From: Deinococcus sp.
Lineage (GTDB): Bacteria; Deinococcota; Deinococci; Deinococcales; Deinococcaceae
DNA: 9,935 nt
Direction of reading: 5' to 3'
Assembly (NCBI GenBank): GCA_030524065.1
Contig: JAUNHF010000047.1
Span: 1 to 9,935, forward strand
A model generated the notes under the pieces. That model made no database searches and had not been told where the DNA came from. It worked only from the letters and a program-made list of their open reading frames with translations. Made by a program: the position numbers and the translations under genes. Below are positions 1 through 6,544 of the stretch, piece after piece; the stretch's first letter is position 1, and the number at the start of each line of letters is the position of its first letter.

Positions 1-54
<54 letters not shown>

Positions 55-59
55 CCATT

Positions 60-84
60 CCTCCGCTTCGGCGGGGGTTTTTTT
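60..84 (+). terminator. Rho-independent terminator of the tRNA-Glu transcript
   Basis: A 7-bp stem (60-66 with 71-77, one G-T pair) is closed by a stable TTCG tetraloop and followed by seven T (78-84). It begins 5 nt after the tRNA CCA end, so it probably ends the tRNA transcript. Confidence 0.9.
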
Positions 85-197
85 ATGCCTTGTGCGGTCT
101 GCCCCTGAGCTGCTTTCTCCTCTGGAAGCCCTGCTCAAAGCCTCTGTGTCTAAGTGCAGGCGCAAAAAGCCTTCATGTGGACCAGCGGTGCGGTCCT

Positions 198-203
198 TAC
201 ACT
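198..203 (+). promoter_or_regulatory. -10 box TACACT, leaderless-type promoter of the nucleotidyltransferase gene
   Basis: TACACT fits TANNNT and ends 7 nt before the ATG at 211. Transcription would start at or next to the A of the ATG. No convincing -35 is seen. There is no good Shine-Dalgarno before 211, which supports a leaderless start. Confidence 0.6.
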
Positions 204-210
204 TACGGGA

Positions 211-1269
211 ATGAAAGCCATTATTCCGGCAGCTGGCCTGGGCACCCGTATGCGCCCCCTTACCTTTACGCGCCCAAAACCGGTTCTCCGGGTGGCGGGT
301 CAACCGATTATCGGACACGCGATCAATACGCTCCGCGACGCCGGAATCCGGGACGTGGGCGTCGTCGTCTCGGACATCACCCGCGACGAAATCTCACATG
401 TCACCGAGCAGATCACCGACATGGACATCACCCTGATCAACCAGCACCAGCAGCTGGGGCTGGGTCACGCTGTGCTGACCGCACGCGAGTGGATCGGCCA
501 GGACGATTTCTGTGTTTACCTGGGCGACAACCTTTTTGAGGGCGGTATCACCCCTTACGTGCAGCGCTTCCAGGAACTGCGTCCCGAGGCCCTGATAGCC
601 CTGGTCGAGGTGGCGGACCCCACGGCCTTTGGGGTGGCCGAAATGGACGGCGAGCACATTGTCCGGCTGGTGGAAAAACCCAAGAATCCGCCCAGCAACC
701 TGGCGGTGGCCGGGTTCTACTGTTTTACGCCACGTGTGTTTGAGCAACTTGAAATCCTGCAACCGTCGGCCCGAGGTGAGTACGAGATCACCGACGCCAT
801 CCAGGCACTGATCGAAGCGGAGCAAACCGTGATTGGTCAGCAGGTAGAGGGCTGGTGGAAAGACACTGGCCGGCCTGAAGACCTGCTGGACGCCAACCGC
901 CTGCTGCTGGAAAACCTGGAAACCTCTATTGAGGGCGAGGTGGAAAGCAGCCGCATCACCGGCCGGGTGCAGATTCCGGCCAGCTGCCGCGTGGTGCGCA
1001 GCAAGATCGTAGGCCCCGTGCTGCTGGGCGAAAACGTGGTGATTGAAGACGCTTACATTGGTCCCTTTACCAGCGTGGGCAGCGGCACCGAGATTCGCGG
1101 CGCCGAAGTGGAGCACTCGGTCATTGACGCCGAGGCGAAGATCCTCAACCTGCCCACCCGCTTGCAGGACTGCCTGATCGGGCTGCGCGCCCAGGTCCGG
1201 GGCGGGCGCACCGTGCCGCGCACCCACAAGCTGACCATTTCAGACGCCAGCCTGGTGGAACTGGCCTAA
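211..1269 (+). CDS. Sugar-1-phosphate nucleotidyltransferase, long RmlA/StrD type (probable glucose-1-phosphate thymidylyltransferase)
   Basis: This 352-aa protein probably condenses a sugar 1-phosphate with an NTP (likely dTTP and glucose 1-phosphate), giving an activated sugar for cell-surface glycans. Residues 1-235 form the nucleotidyltransferase domain. The signature [13 protein letters not shown] (6-18) is followed by RPKPVL (21-26). YLGDN (103-107) carries the likely metal-binding Asp106. EKPKNPP (155-161) and GWWKDTG (214-220) match RmlA-family sugar-binding segments. Residues from about 248 to 330 look like left-handed beta-helix hexapeptide repeats, as in the long StrD-type enzymes of about 350 aa. 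The ATG at 211 was chosen because MKAIIPAAG is the canonical N-terminus and a -10 box sits 7 nt upstream. The in-frame ATG at 154 would add 19 unrelated residues. No other dTDP-sugar gene is nearby, so the exact sugar is unproven. UDP-glucose or mannose-1-phosphate enzymes of the same fold are alternatives. Confidence 0.88.
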   Translation: MKAIIPAAGLGTRMRPLTFTRPKPVLRVAGQPIIGHAINTLRDAGIRDVGVVVSDITRDEISHVTEQITDMDITLINQHQQLGLGHAVLTAREWIGQDDFCVYLGDNLFEGGITPYVQRFQELRPEALIALVEVADPTAFGVAEMDGEHIVRLVEKPKNPPSNLAVAGFYCFTPRVFEQLEILQPSARGEYEITDAIQALIEAEQTVIGQQVEGWWKDTGRPEDLLDANRLLLENLETSIEGEVESSRITGRVQIPASCRVVRSKIVGPVLLGENVVIEDAYIGPFTSVGSGTEIRGAEVEHSVIDAEAKILNLPTRLQDCLIGLRAQVRGGRTVPRTHKLTISDASLVELA

Positions 1270-1279
1270 GCGTAGGCCA
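1262..1279 (+). repeat. Perfect 7-bp inverted repeat across the nucleotidyltransferase stop codon
   Basis: TGGCCTA (1262-1268) pairs fully with TAGGCCA (1273-1279) around the loop AGCG, and the TAA stop (1267-1269) lies inside the hairpin. No T tract follows, so it is not a classical intrinsic terminator. It could be a 3' RNA-stability element or chance in GC-rich DNA. Confidence 0.5.
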
Positions 1280-1348
1280 ACGCACACTGCCTGGCCGCCG
1301 CTCCAGCCCAGCGTGCGGCCCAGCCCAGTCCGCCGGGCCGGGGCGACC

Positions 1349-1354
1349 TATCAT
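1349..1354 (+). promoter_or_regulatory. -10 box TATCAT, leaderless-type promoter of the DUF177 gene
   Basis: TATCAT ends 7 nt before the ATG at 1362, the same geometry as at 198-203. The in-frame ATG at 1353 lies inside this box, so it is unlikely to be the start. No clear -35 is seen. Confidence 0.62.
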
Positions 1355-1361
1355 GGGCAGC

Positions 1362-1979
1362 ATGACCGACATGACGACTCTTCCCGAAATTCACCTGGGT
1401 CAGCTGCTGCGCACCAGTCAGGACGCGCACGCCGAGGGCCAGGTCACCGAACTCCGTTACGAGCAGGGCGGCGAACAGGTGCTGACCTTTGCAGGGCCGG
1501 CGCCCTACCGCGTGGATATCAACTCGGTGGGCGGCGATGATTTTTACTTGCAGGGGTACTTCCGCCCGACCCTGCAAACCGAGTGTGCCCGCTGCCTGCG
1601 CCCGGTGAAACTGCCGCTGGACCTCAAACTGGGCACGCTGATGCGCTTTGACCCAGCAGTGGACACCCCACACATTGAGGAAGCGGAAAGCGGCGAGGAA
1701 CTGCTGATGTTCGGTGAGCCGCTGCTGGACCTGAGCGGTTTTCTGGCCGAGACGGCCCTGATCAGCGTGCCGCTGGTCGTGCTGCACTCCCCCGACTGCA
1801 AAGGACTGTGCCAGGTGTGCGGCCAGGACCTCAACGAGGGCACCTGCGAGCATGCCGCCGCCGTGCAGATTGAGGCGGAAGAAGCGGCCGCCCAAAAGCG
1901 GGATGACGCCAACAATCCGTTTGCAGCGCTGCGCGGCCTGAATCTGCCCGACGAGGACGTCCGCCGGAGCGAGGACTGA
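1362..1979 (+). CDS. DUF177 / YceD-family four-cysteine protein
   Basis: This 205-aa protein belongs to the DUF177 (YceD) family, whose members are linked to 23S rRNA accumulation and are often encoded next to rpmF. The family signature is visible. CARCL (Cys75, Cys78) comes mid-protein. After an acidic middle segment (about 106-135), [13 protein letters not shown] (146-158) supplies Cys146, Cys150 and Cys153, followed by Cys162. These are plausible metal ligands. The tail ends with the family-like NPFAALRGL (185-193). rpmF is not next to it here; moaC follows after 5 nt. The start at 1362 is set by the -10 box 7 nt upstream; an in-frame ATG at 1353 overlaps that box. It is probably cytoplasmic, with no signal peptide or membrane segment. 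Family membership is fairly sure, but its precise role in this organism is not known from the sequence. Confidence 0.85.
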   Translation: MTDMTTLPEIHLGQLLRTSQDAHAEGQVTELRYEQGGEQVLTFAGPAPYRVDINSVGGDDFYLQGYFRPTLQTECARCLRPVKLPLDLKLGTLMRFDPAVDTPHIEEAESGEELLMFGEPLLDLSGFLAETALISVPLVVLHSPDCKGLCQVCGQDLNEGTCEHAAAVQIEAEEAAAQKRDDANNPFAALRGLNLPDEDVRRSED

Positions 1980-1984
1980 GCCCG

Positions 1985-2461
1985 GTGAGCGACACCGAAC
2001 TGACCCACTTCCGTGATGGCCGCCCCCGCATGGTTGATGTGTCGGATAAAGCCGTAACCGGACGCGAGGCGAGCGCCGAAGGCTGGGTGCGCCTCCCGCC
2101 CGAGGCCCGTGCGGCCCTGGAAGCAGGCCGTACCCCCAAGGGCGATCCCCTGGTCGTGGCTCAGCTGGCCGGGCTCCAGGCGGCCAAACGCACGGCCGAC
2201 CTGGTGCTGCTGTGCCATCCGCTGCCCATCAGTGGCAGCCGGGTAGAACTGAGCCTGGAGCCGCAGGGCGTGCGTATCGTGGCGACGGTCAGAACCACCG
2301 GCCAGACTGGAGTGGAAATGGAGGCCCTCACAGCGGTCAGTGTGGCGGCCCTCAACCTCTACGACATGCTCAAGGCGGTCAGCAAGGCAGTAGAAATTGA
2401 CGGCATCCGGCTGCTGAGTAAGTCGGGCGGTAAAAGTGGGGACTACCGGGCCGGCCGCTGA
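1985..2461 (+). CDS. moaC: MoaC, cyclic pyranopterin monophosphate synthase
   Basis: This 158-aa protein catalyses the second part of cyclic pyranopterin monophosphate formation in molybdenum cofactor synthesis, converting the MoaA product 3',8-cyclo-7,8-dihydro-GTP to cPMP. It aligns by eye along its full length with E. coli MoaC. MVDVSDK is at 16-22, KGDPL with Lys52 follows, and [12 protein letters not shown] (62-73) leads into LCHPL with His78. [20 protein letters not shown] (108-127) holds Glu111, Glu113 and Asp127, then Lys130, and SGGKSGD lies near the C-terminus. All the expected active-site residues are present. The start is GTG, 5 nt after the DUF177 stop, with GAGG about 10 nt upstream, which suggests translational coupling in a DUF177-moaC transcript. 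No other moa gene is in the window. A hairpin terminator follows at 2492. Confidence 0.96.
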   Translation: MSDTELTHFRDGRPRMVDVSDKAVTGREASAEGWVRLPPEARAALEAGRTPKGDPLVVAQLAGLQAAKRTADLVLLCHPLPISGSRVELSLEPQGVRIVATVRTTGQTGVEMEALTAVSVAALNLYDMLKAVSKAVEIDGIRLLSKSGGKSGDYRAGR

Positions 2462-2491
2462 GGGGTGGGCAGATAGAGCAGACAAAGAAGC

Positions 2492-2535
2492 GGGGAGGAC
2501 GGGACACTTCATCCCATCCTCCCCTTAAATTTTAA
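2492..2535 (+). terminator. Strong hairpin terminator after moaC
   Basis: GGGGAGGACGGGA (2492-2504) pairs with the arm ending in TCCTCCCC (2512-2524): 12 pairs with a single C-A mismatch and a 7-nt loop. An AT-rich tract follows (TTAAATTTTAA, 2525-2535). The tract is not a pure T run, but stem strength and position 30 nt after moaC support the call. Confidence 0.8.
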
Positions 2536-2583
2536 CGGCGGCTCTGATGGACAGCCACGCCCGCCGGAAACAGCAACAAAAAA

Positions 2584-2686
2584 GCACTGCCGGTGAGTAA
2601 CAACACCCGAACGATAACCCTTATGGCTGCTGCCTTCCGACTCTGACCAGGTTCAGATCTCGCTCGCCGCGTTACGCCGGCAATGC
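2584..2686 (-). ncRNA. ffs: Signal recognition particle RNA (small, 4.5S type)
   Basis: This RNA binds the SRP GTPase Ffh and brings ribosomes making membrane proteins to the membrane. On the minus strand the conserved domain IV is clear: GGTCAG, a GGAA tetraloop (plus-strand 2635-2638), then GGCAGCAGCC, very close to the E. coli 4.5S core. The ends form a terminal helix: GCATTGCCGG at the 5' end (2686-2677) pairs over 10 bp with CCGGCAGTGC (2593-2584), with one G-U pair. Six T follow on the minus strand (2583-2578), so the helix may double as a terminator. A -35/-10 promoter ends 7 nt upstream of the 5' end. The length of about 103 nt fits the short bacterial form without an Alu domain. Ends are good to within a few nt. 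Confidence 0.93.
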
Positions 2687-2693
2687 GACCAAA

Positions 2694-2723
2694 AGAGTAG
2701 CACACTGCTGCGGAAGCTGACAA
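2694..2723 (-). promoter_or_regulatory. Promoter of the SRP RNA gene
   Basis: Read on the minus strand: -35 TTGTCA (2723-2718), an 18-bp spacer, and -10 TACTCT (2699-2694). The predicted start is about 7 nt further on, at 2686-2687, matching the 5' end inferred independently from the terminal helix. Confidence 0.8.
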
Positions 2724-2791
2724 ACCTGTGACGCCTCTATCTGCCCTGGATGTTCCCAGACTTCGGGTGCACCACAGCAAAGGTGGACAAC

Positions 2792-2818
2792 AAAAAAGAC
2801 CCACCGAATAACGGTGGG
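2792..2818 (-). terminator. Rho-independent terminator of tRNA-Leu(GAG)
   Basis: On the minus strand, CCCACCG (2818-2812), loop TTATT and CGGTGGG (2806-2800) make a perfect 7-bp stem, followed by TC and six T (2797-2792). It starts 7 nt after the tRNA CCA end. Confidence 0.9.
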
Positions 2819-2825
2819 CCGAGCC

Positions 2826-2910
2826 TGGTGCTGGGAATGGGACTTGAACCCACACGGTGTGAACCACACGCCCCTCAAGCGTGCGCGTCTACCAATTCCG
2901 CCACCCCAGC
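2826..2910 (-). tRNA. tRNA-Leu (anticodon GAG)
   Basis: Complete class II tRNA of 85 nt including encoded CCA (plus-strand TGG at 2826-2828). The 5' acceptor GCTGGGG pairs with TCCCAGC (one G-T). The anticodon stem CACGC/GCGTG encloses the loop TTGAGGG, giving anticodon GAG, which reads CUC and CUU. A long variable arm and a T loop TTCAAGT complete the Leu type. It has its own promoter (2923-2951) and terminator (2792-2818) and is divergent from rpsO. Confidence 0.96.
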
Positions 2911-2922
2911 AGGGGCCCCAAA

Positions 2923-2951
2923 ATGATAGGGGTCACCTCCGGAGAAGTCAA
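2923..2951 (-). promoter_or_regulatory. Promoter of tRNA-Leu(GAG)
   Basis: Minus strand: -35 TTGACT (2951-2946), exactly 17 bp, and -10 TATCAT (2928-2923). The start would fall about 5 nt before the tRNA. The spacer contains the 8-bp palindrome CTCCGGAG (2937-2944). Confidence 0.83.
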
Positions 2952-2963
2952 GGTGACGCCTTG
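2949..2963. repeat. 15-bp inverted repeat between the divergent tRNA-Leu and rpsO promoters
   Basis: CAAGG-TGACG-CCTTG forms perfect 5-bp arms around a 5-bp centre. It overlaps the outer bases of both -35 boxes (2946-2951 and 2961-2966). It could be an operator shared by both genes, or chance; arms this short are weak evidence alone. Confidence 0.4.
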
Positions 2964-2990
2964 TGTGCCCAGGCGGCAGCGTGCTACCCT
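2961..2990 (+). promoter_or_regulatory. Probable rpsO promoter
   Basis: TTGTGT (2961-2966), an 18-bp spacer and TACCCT (2985-2990) make a plausible sigma-70-type promoter. Start would be near 2997, giving an rpsO leader of about 70 nt. Confidence 0.6.
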
Positions 2991-3005
2991 GGCGTTTGCC
3001 GCTGG

Positions 3006-3058
3006 CGCGGTGGGGGCTTTCCCTGGCTGCTCCACGCGGGACTTCACAACACAGGAGG
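3006..3058 (+). promoter_or_regulatory. rpsO leader: hairpin and strong Shine-Dalgarno
   Basis: CGCG-g-TGG (3006-3013) can pair with CCACGCG (3032-3038), and GGG (3014-3016) with CCC (3021-3023) in the internal part. The leader ends in AGGAGG (3053-3058), 8 nt before the ATG at 3067. Ribosomal protein S15 represses its own translation through structured leaders in other bacteria, so this is a candidate for autoregulation. That role is inferred. Confidence 0.5.
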
Positions 3059-3066
3059 ACATATTC

Positions 3067-3342
3067 ATGATTGACAAGAAACAGGTTATTACCGACAACC
3101 AGCGCAGTGGGACCGATACCGGCAGCACCGAAGTGCAGGTGGCGCTGCTCACCGCCCGGATCAACAACCTCAGCATCCACCTGCAGGCCAACAAGAAGGA
3201 CAAGCACAGCCAGCGCGGCTTGCAGCTGCTGAACGGTCAGCGCCGCCGCCTGCTGAAGTACATGGAGCGCACCGACTACGACGGGTACATTGCCCTGACC
3301 GACAAGCTCGGCATCCGCCGCGGCCAGCGCATCGTCAAATAA
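3067..3342 (+). CDS. rpsO: 30S ribosomal protein S15
   Basis: This 91-aa protein is a primary binder of the central domain of 16S rRNA and contributes to subunit bridges in the ribosome. The family core is plain. [16 protein letters not shown] (17-32) is followed by His38, Asp45 and Ser48, equivalent to E. coli His41, Asp48 and Ser51, which contact the r[30 protein letters not shown] (59-85) is the last helical pair, and a short basic tail RGQRIVK goes a few residues beyond the E. coli end. The ATG at 3067 is chosen for the AGGAGG 8 nt upstream and normal family length; the reading frame is open further upstream but that part is leader. It is one of few genes here with a Shine-Dalgarno leader. 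Its stop codon lies in a small hairpin (3341-3355), and a terminator follows at 3364. Confidence 0.97.
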   Translation: MIDKKQVITDNQRSGTDTGSTEVQVALLTARINNLSIHLQANKKDKHSQRGLQLLNGQRRRLLKYMERTDYDGYIALTDKLGIRRGQRIVK

Positions 3343-3363
3343 GCGCAGCGCGCTTCAGGCACC

Positions 3364-3389
3364 AAGCCAGCCTCCGGGCTGGTTTTTTT
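3364..3389 (+). terminator. Rho-independent terminator after rpsO
   Basis: CCAGCC (3367-3372) pairs with GGCTGG (3377-3382) around TCCG, the stem being extendable by AAG/TTT pairing, followed by seven T (3383-3389). It lies 22 nt after the rpsO stop. Confidence 0.9.
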
Positions 3390-3468
3390 GTGCAGGTTCA
3401 GGGGATGTGGCGGCGCGCCTGGGCAGTCGCTGAACAGAGCAGTTGCTGAGCGCTCCGCTCCTGCCCAC

Positions 3469-3497
3469 TTGACAGACTCTGGTGGGGCCTGTAAATT
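3469..3497 (+). promoter_or_regulatory. Strong promoter of tRNA-Leu(CAG)
   Basis: A consensus -35 TTGACA (3469-3474), a 17-bp spacer and -10 TAAATT (3492-3497). The start near 3504 would give a precursor with a 5' leader of about 47 nt. This is the best match to the sigma-70 consensus in the window. Confidence 0.85.
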
Positions 3498-3550
3498 AAG
3501 CAAGCCTGATTCACGGAAGCGCATACAAGCGCCGACGGAATATCCGAGAT

Positions 3551-3635
3551 GCCGAGGTGGCGGAATTGGTAGACGCGCTAGTTTCAGGGACTAGTGCCGC
3601 AAGGCGTGTGGGTTCAAGTCCCATCCTCGGCACCA
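3551..3635 (+). tRNA. tRNA-Leu (anticodon CAG)
   Basis: Complete 85-nt class II tRNA with encoded CCA (3633-3635). Acceptor GCCGAGG pairs with CCTCGGC (3625-3631). The anticodon stem CTAGT/ACTAG holds the loop TTCAGGG, so the anticodon is CAG, reading CUG, a leucine codon expected to be frequent in GC-rich genes. A long variable arm and the T loop TTCAAGT are present. Its D region is nearly the same as that of the minus-strand tRNA-Leu(GAG). The two flank rpsO in opposite orientation. Confidence 0.97.
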
Positions 3636-3640
3636 GAAAA

Positions 3641-3675
3641 AAGCCCCGCTCCTTTTTGGAAGCGGGGCTTTTTTT
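3641..3675. terminator. Bidirectional terminator between tRNA-Leu(CAG) and the glycosyltransferase gene
   Basis: GCCCCGCT (3643-3650) pairs perfectly with AGCGGGGC (3661-3668). It is followed by seven T (3669-3675) on the plus strand and preceded by six A (3637-3642), which are T on the minus strand. It can end the tRNA transcript and also the convergent glycosyltransferase transcript, whose stop lies about 134 nt away with no other terminator seen between. Confidence 0.9.
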
Positions 3676-3808
3676 GCCGTGTCTGCCAGGCTCTGCACCT
3701 GCTGGGCCATGTAGGCAAAGGGGGCGGGGGCGCTTTACCTTATCCAGCCCCGTGCAAGACGCTTGCCCAGAACGGCCGCAAGTGCAGTGACGCCTCCCTT
3801 ATGCAGTT

Positions 3809-4993
3809 TCAGCTGCGGGCCAGCAGACGGCTGTACAGATCAGCCAACGCCTGCGCCCGCTGGGTCAAGTTGTAGGCGCGGGCGGTTTCCCATGCGCCCT
3901 GGCGCAGCGCGGGCAGGGCCTGGGGATCAAGGGCCGCCAGCAGTCCCTGGGCCAGCGCCGGTGCGTGCGGCTCGGTGACGTGGCCGTTGAAGCCTTCGTG
4001 GACCAGATCGAGGGCGGCGGGGCTGCGGGCCGCCACCAGCGGGGCGCGGGCCGCCAGGGCCTCAATCATGCTCATGGGCAGCACTTCGGACGTGCTGGCG
4101 GTCATGAAGGTATCCGCCGCAGCCAGGGCCAGCGGCACCTGCTCGTAGGGCAAGCCTCCGGTCATGACCACACCAGGGGGCAGGCGGTGGGCGAGGTCAG
4201 CGGCGCTGGGACCGTCGCCCACCAGCGCCAGCTGCAACTCCGGGCGGCGTTGGCGGGCCAGGCCGAAGGCAGCCAGCAGCAGGTCCAGATTTTTCTCTGG
4301 GGCCAAGCGGCCCAGGTACATCGCCAGCGGAGCGTGGGGGTCCAGACCATACCGCGCCCGGAACAGGGCGCCGTCCAGCGCGGAGCCGTCCGGGGCAGTG
4401 AACGCGCTCAGGTCCACCGGGTTGGGAAACAGCTGCACTTCGCCGCCGTAGCCGTAGCGCCGCAGCATCTCCTGCATGGCCCGACCGGGCGCCAGCACAG
4501 CATCAACCTGAGCGGCAAATTCCACCACATGCCGGCGCATGGCGGGCGCGGCCAGACGGGGCGGCACTGGTGAGTAATGCAGGTACTGGTCGTACTGGGT
4601 GTGGGCGGTGTACACCACCGGCGCCCGCCGGCCGCCCACGCGGCTGGGGCGGCGTGACCAGTCCAGGGCCAACCGTCCGGCCAGAAAAGGGTGCATGGTA
4701 TGCAGCACATCAAGGTCGTCAAGCGGGAGCCGGCGGGTCAGCGAGCGGGGATGAAGCAGCACCGGATAGTCGGCAGGGGCCCCCAGCAGCTGGGCGGCGC
4801 GGAATGACGTGGGCAGCCGGTACACTTCGCCTTCTTCCACCCAGCCGGGCTGGCGGTACTGGGCCGGATGACGGGGTGCGAACACCCGGACCTCGTGACC
4901 CAGGGCCCGCAGGCCCCGCACAAACAGGGCCGTAGAAGTCGCCACACCGTTTCTGGAAGGTGGATAGGTGGCGGTGACAATGCCGATACGCAC
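3809..4993 (-). CDS. GT4-type glycosyltransferase, probably lipid- or cell-envelope-directed
   Basis: This 394-aa protein has the two-domain GT-B fold of CAZy family GT4 retaining glycosyltransferases. The N-terminal acceptor domain starts [20 protein letters not shown], with [13 protein letters not shown] (28-40) and [17 protein letters not shown] (126-142). The latter resembles the segment of diacylglycerol glucosyltransferases and PimB-like enzymes. FPNPVD (189-194) leads into the donor domain with [11 protein letters not shown] (225-235), LVGDGP (257-262), and the donor-binding EX7E motif Glu303 to Glu311 in [14 protein letters not shown]. No signal peptide or membrane span is seen, so it is likely cytoplasmic or membrane-associated. 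The GTG start is supported by the canonical N-terminus and by TAAACT 6 nt upstream. The sugar and acceptor cannot be read from sequence; a glycolipid role is an inference. Confidence 0.87.
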   Translation of the reverse strand: MRIGIVTATYPPSRNGVATSTALFVRGLRALGHEVRVFAPRHPAQYRQPGWVEEGEVYRLPTSFRAAQLLGAPADYPVLLHPRSLTRRLPLDDLDVLHTMHPFLAGRLALDWSRRPSRVGGRRAPVVYTAHTQYDQYLHYSPVPPRLAAPAMRRHVVEFAAQVDAVLAPGRAMQEMLRRYGYGGEVQLFPNPVDLSAFTAPDGSALDGALFRARYGLDPHAPLAMYLGRLAPEKNLDLLLAAFGLARQRRPELQLALVGDGPSAADLAHRLPPGVVMTGGLPYEQVPLALAAADTFMTASTSEVLPMSMIEALAARAPLVAARSPAALDLVHEGFNGHVTEPHAPALAQGLLAALDPQALPALRQGAWETARAYNLTQRAQALADLYSRLLARS

Positions 4994-4999
4994 CCGCCC

Positions 5000-5005
5000 A
5001 GTTTA
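5000..5005 (-). promoter_or_regulatory. -10 box TAAACT, leaderless-type promoter of the glycosyltransferase gene
   Basis: On the minus strand, TAAACT is followed by 6 nt and then the GTG start at 4993. No good Shine-Dalgarno or -35 is visible. Same layout as the other leaderless-type genes here. Confidence 0.58.
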
Positions 5006-5083
5006 GCCGCTGCTGCGTAGGCGCCGCCATGCGGCCAGCCGCCGGGACCAGACTGCCCAGCGCAGTTCTCTTGCAGAAATCTC

Positions 5084-5140
5084 AAAAGCCTGAGGGGAGG
5101 GTGGCGCACCGGCGTATCTGCTACCCTTCCCTCGGCTTTA
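5084..5140 (-). terminator. Candidate terminator of the TPR gene: long imperfect inverted repeat
   Basis: On the minus strand AAAGCC-GAGGG-A-AGGGT pairs with ACCCT-C-CCCTC-a-GGCTTT: about 16 bp with one bulge and one mismatch around a 20-nt loop. It is followed by TTTTGAGATTT. It lies between the TPR stop (5197) and the glycosyltransferase start (4993). The large loop and broken T tract leave room for another role, such as a small dispersed repeat. Confidence 0.5.
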
Positions 5141-5196
5141 CCTGGACCCCACAGCATTCGCAAAAGGGCGGGAGGCTTTCCTGCCAGATGGGTGGG

Positions 5197-6402
5197 CTAG
5201 TTCAGCTGAGCGCGGGAGAGCCGCAGGAAGTGGGCGGCGGCGCTGTCGGCCGGGTTCAGCTGCACGGCCTGCGCGTAGCTGGTCGCCGCCTCGCTGTAGC
5301 GGCCCGATTCATACTGCACGCGGCCCAGCCAGGACCACGCCTTGGCGTACTGCGGGCTGACTGCTGTGGCTTGGCGGAAAGCCACCTCGGCACCGGCGCG
5401 GTCGCCAGCGGTGTACAGCCCGTACCCCCGGCGGAACTCACGCGTGGCCTGTAGGCCATACTGCTCGGCTTCGCTGGTCAGGCCCAGATTGTAGCGGTCG
5501 GCGTCGCCAGCGCCCGGCAGGGCCACCAGCGCGGCGTAGGCGGCGCGGGCAGCGCTCAGGTCCCCCTGCTCCAGTGCCAGGCGTCCCGCTTCACGGTGGG
5601 CCTCGGCAAAGCCGGGAGCCAAGCGCGCCGCTTGCTGAAAGCCCTGCAGGGCCTGTGCGCTGCGGCCGCCTTCCAGGTCAGCGTAGGCCTGGCTAAAGGC
5701 GCGGGTGGCCTCGGGGCCGTACTGCCCGGCCTGCGACGCCACCCGGCTGAAATAGGCGGCAGTGCGGTCTTCCGGGCGCAGCTGCGCGGCGCGGGTATAA
5801 AAGGTCTGCGCCCCAGCAAAGTCACCCTGTTCCAGCGCCACCCGGCCCGCCCAGAGGGTACAGGCCGCGTCCTGCGGAGCCACCCGCAGGCACTCGCCCA
5901 GCAGCCCGGAGGCCTGCGGCAAGTCGCCGCGCTGGTAGGCGGCGTAGGCCAGCTGGTAGTACACCTGCCCGGCCGAAGCCCGCGCACCGGGCGAAGCCTG
6001 CTCGCCAGCCACCGCGAAATAGGCCTGCCAGCTGCTGAGCGCCCGCGCCCAAAAGCCCGTTTCGGTGTAGATGCCAGCGCGCAGCGCCAGATACTCTGCG
6101 TTCCCCGGTTCCAGCCTGACAGCGGCCTCGGCCGCCTCGGCGGCCTGCTTCCAGGGTGTCTGGTCAATAGACGCGCGGCCTCCTGGCGAGCGGGTGCGGG
6201 CCTGCTCACTCAGGGCGCGGGCCTGTTCGGCGGCCTGAGTGGCGGTTTGCAGGGAGGTCTGAGCCGTGGCGGGAGCTTGGGCCGTAGTTGGGGTCTGTGC
6301 CGTGGCTTGAGAAGTCACCTGGGCCGCAGCCGAAGGAACCAGCAGGGCCGTGCCCAGCAGGGCGGCAACCATCCAAGAATCTGGCAGGGGAACACGTGTC
6401 AT
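5197..6402 (-). CDS. Secreted or periplasmic tetratricopeptide-repeat (TPR) protein
   Basis: This 401-aa protein likely acts as a protein-interaction scaffold outside the cytoplasm; no enzymatic motif is seen. Residues 1-27 look like a signal peptide, with a hydrophobic core (11-22) and a cleavage site PSAAA|Q, although the n-region has only one Arg. A low-complexity linker rich in Ala, Gln and Thr follows (about 28-58). From about 84 to the C-terminus there are TPR-like helical repeats, seen as W/Y..LG/A..........A...Y..A..L.P units, for example 181-212, 264-290, 320-353 and 354-387. Segments 227-290 and 314-377 are an internal duplication, both beginning QYG..ATR.F. The ATG has AGGAGG 7 nt upstream, so the start is well supported. 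No clear promoter lies in the 142 nt to ppx, so co-transcription with ppx is possible. The partner is unknown. Confidence 0.85.
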   Translation of the reverse strand: MTRVPLPDSWMVAALLGTALLVPSAAAQVTSQATAQTPTTAQAPATAQTSLQTATQAAEQARALSEQARTRSPGGRASIDQTPWKQAAEAAEAAVRLEPGNAEYLALRAGIYTETGFWARALSSWQAYFAVAGEQASPGARASAGQVYYQLAYAAYQRGDLPQASGLLGECLRVAPQDAACTLWAGRVALEQGDFAGAQTFYTRAAQLRPEDRTAAYFSRVASQAGQYGPEATRAFSQAYADLEGGRSAQALQGFQQAARLAPGFAEAHREAGRLALEQGDLSAARAAYAALVALPGAGDADRYNLGLTSEAEQYGLQATREFRRGYGLYTAGDRAGAEVAFRQATAVSPQYAKAWSWLGRVQYESGRYSEAATSYAQAVQLNPADSAAAHFLRLSRAQLN

Positions 6403-6409
6403 GGGAAGA

Positions 6410-6415
6410 CCTCCT
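6410..6415 (-). promoter_or_regulatory. Strong Shine-Dalgarno of the TPR gene
   Basis: AGGAGG on the minus strand lies 7 nt upstream of the ATG at 6402. It stands out because most genes in this window lack a Shine-Dalgarno; it fits translation from within a longer transcript. Confidence 0.85.
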
Positions 6416-6544
6416 GAGAGTGCCGAGCAAGGCGGCGCCTAGGAACGGCGCAGGGAAAAAGGCACGGGGCAGAGGGCAAAAGAGCCTGGCCTCCATTCCA
6501 GCCCCCCCACCCGTGAGTCTGATGGGAAGAGGGTTATCTGCTGC

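Noticed and set aside
154..210. Upstream ATG at 154 as the nucleotidyltransferase start
   Set aside because: It would add 19 residues unlike the family and would pass through the -10 box at 198-203. The canonical N-terminus starts at 211.
1544..2512. Long minus-strand open frame (322 codons) antisense to the DUF177 and moaC genes
   Set aside because: The plus-strand proteins have clear family motifs over the same span. The antisense translation is low-complexity and shows no motif; long antisense frames are expected in GC-rich coding DNA.
2532..2867. Minus-strand protein gene over the SRP RNA and the tRNA-Leu(GAG) end
   Set aside because: The span is explained by the SRP RNA, a terminator and the tRNA end, all with strong secondary-structure support.
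2881..3066. Longer N-terminus for S15 from the open frame upstream of 3067
   Set aside because: It would overlap the tRNA-Leu(GAG), both promoters and the Shine-Dalgarno, and S15 is normally about 89 aa.
3965..4573. Plus-strand open frame (202 codons) inside the glycosyltransferase gene
   Set aside because: It is antisense to conserved GT4 motifs and its translation is rich in His, Gln and Gly without domain character.
6206..6330. Ala/Gln/Thr-rich repeat stretch as a candidate DNA tandem repeat
   Set aside because: The repetition (TAQTP, TAQAP, TAQTS) is at protein level in the linker after the signal peptide. The units are short and irregular, so I kept it as a low-complexity linker.
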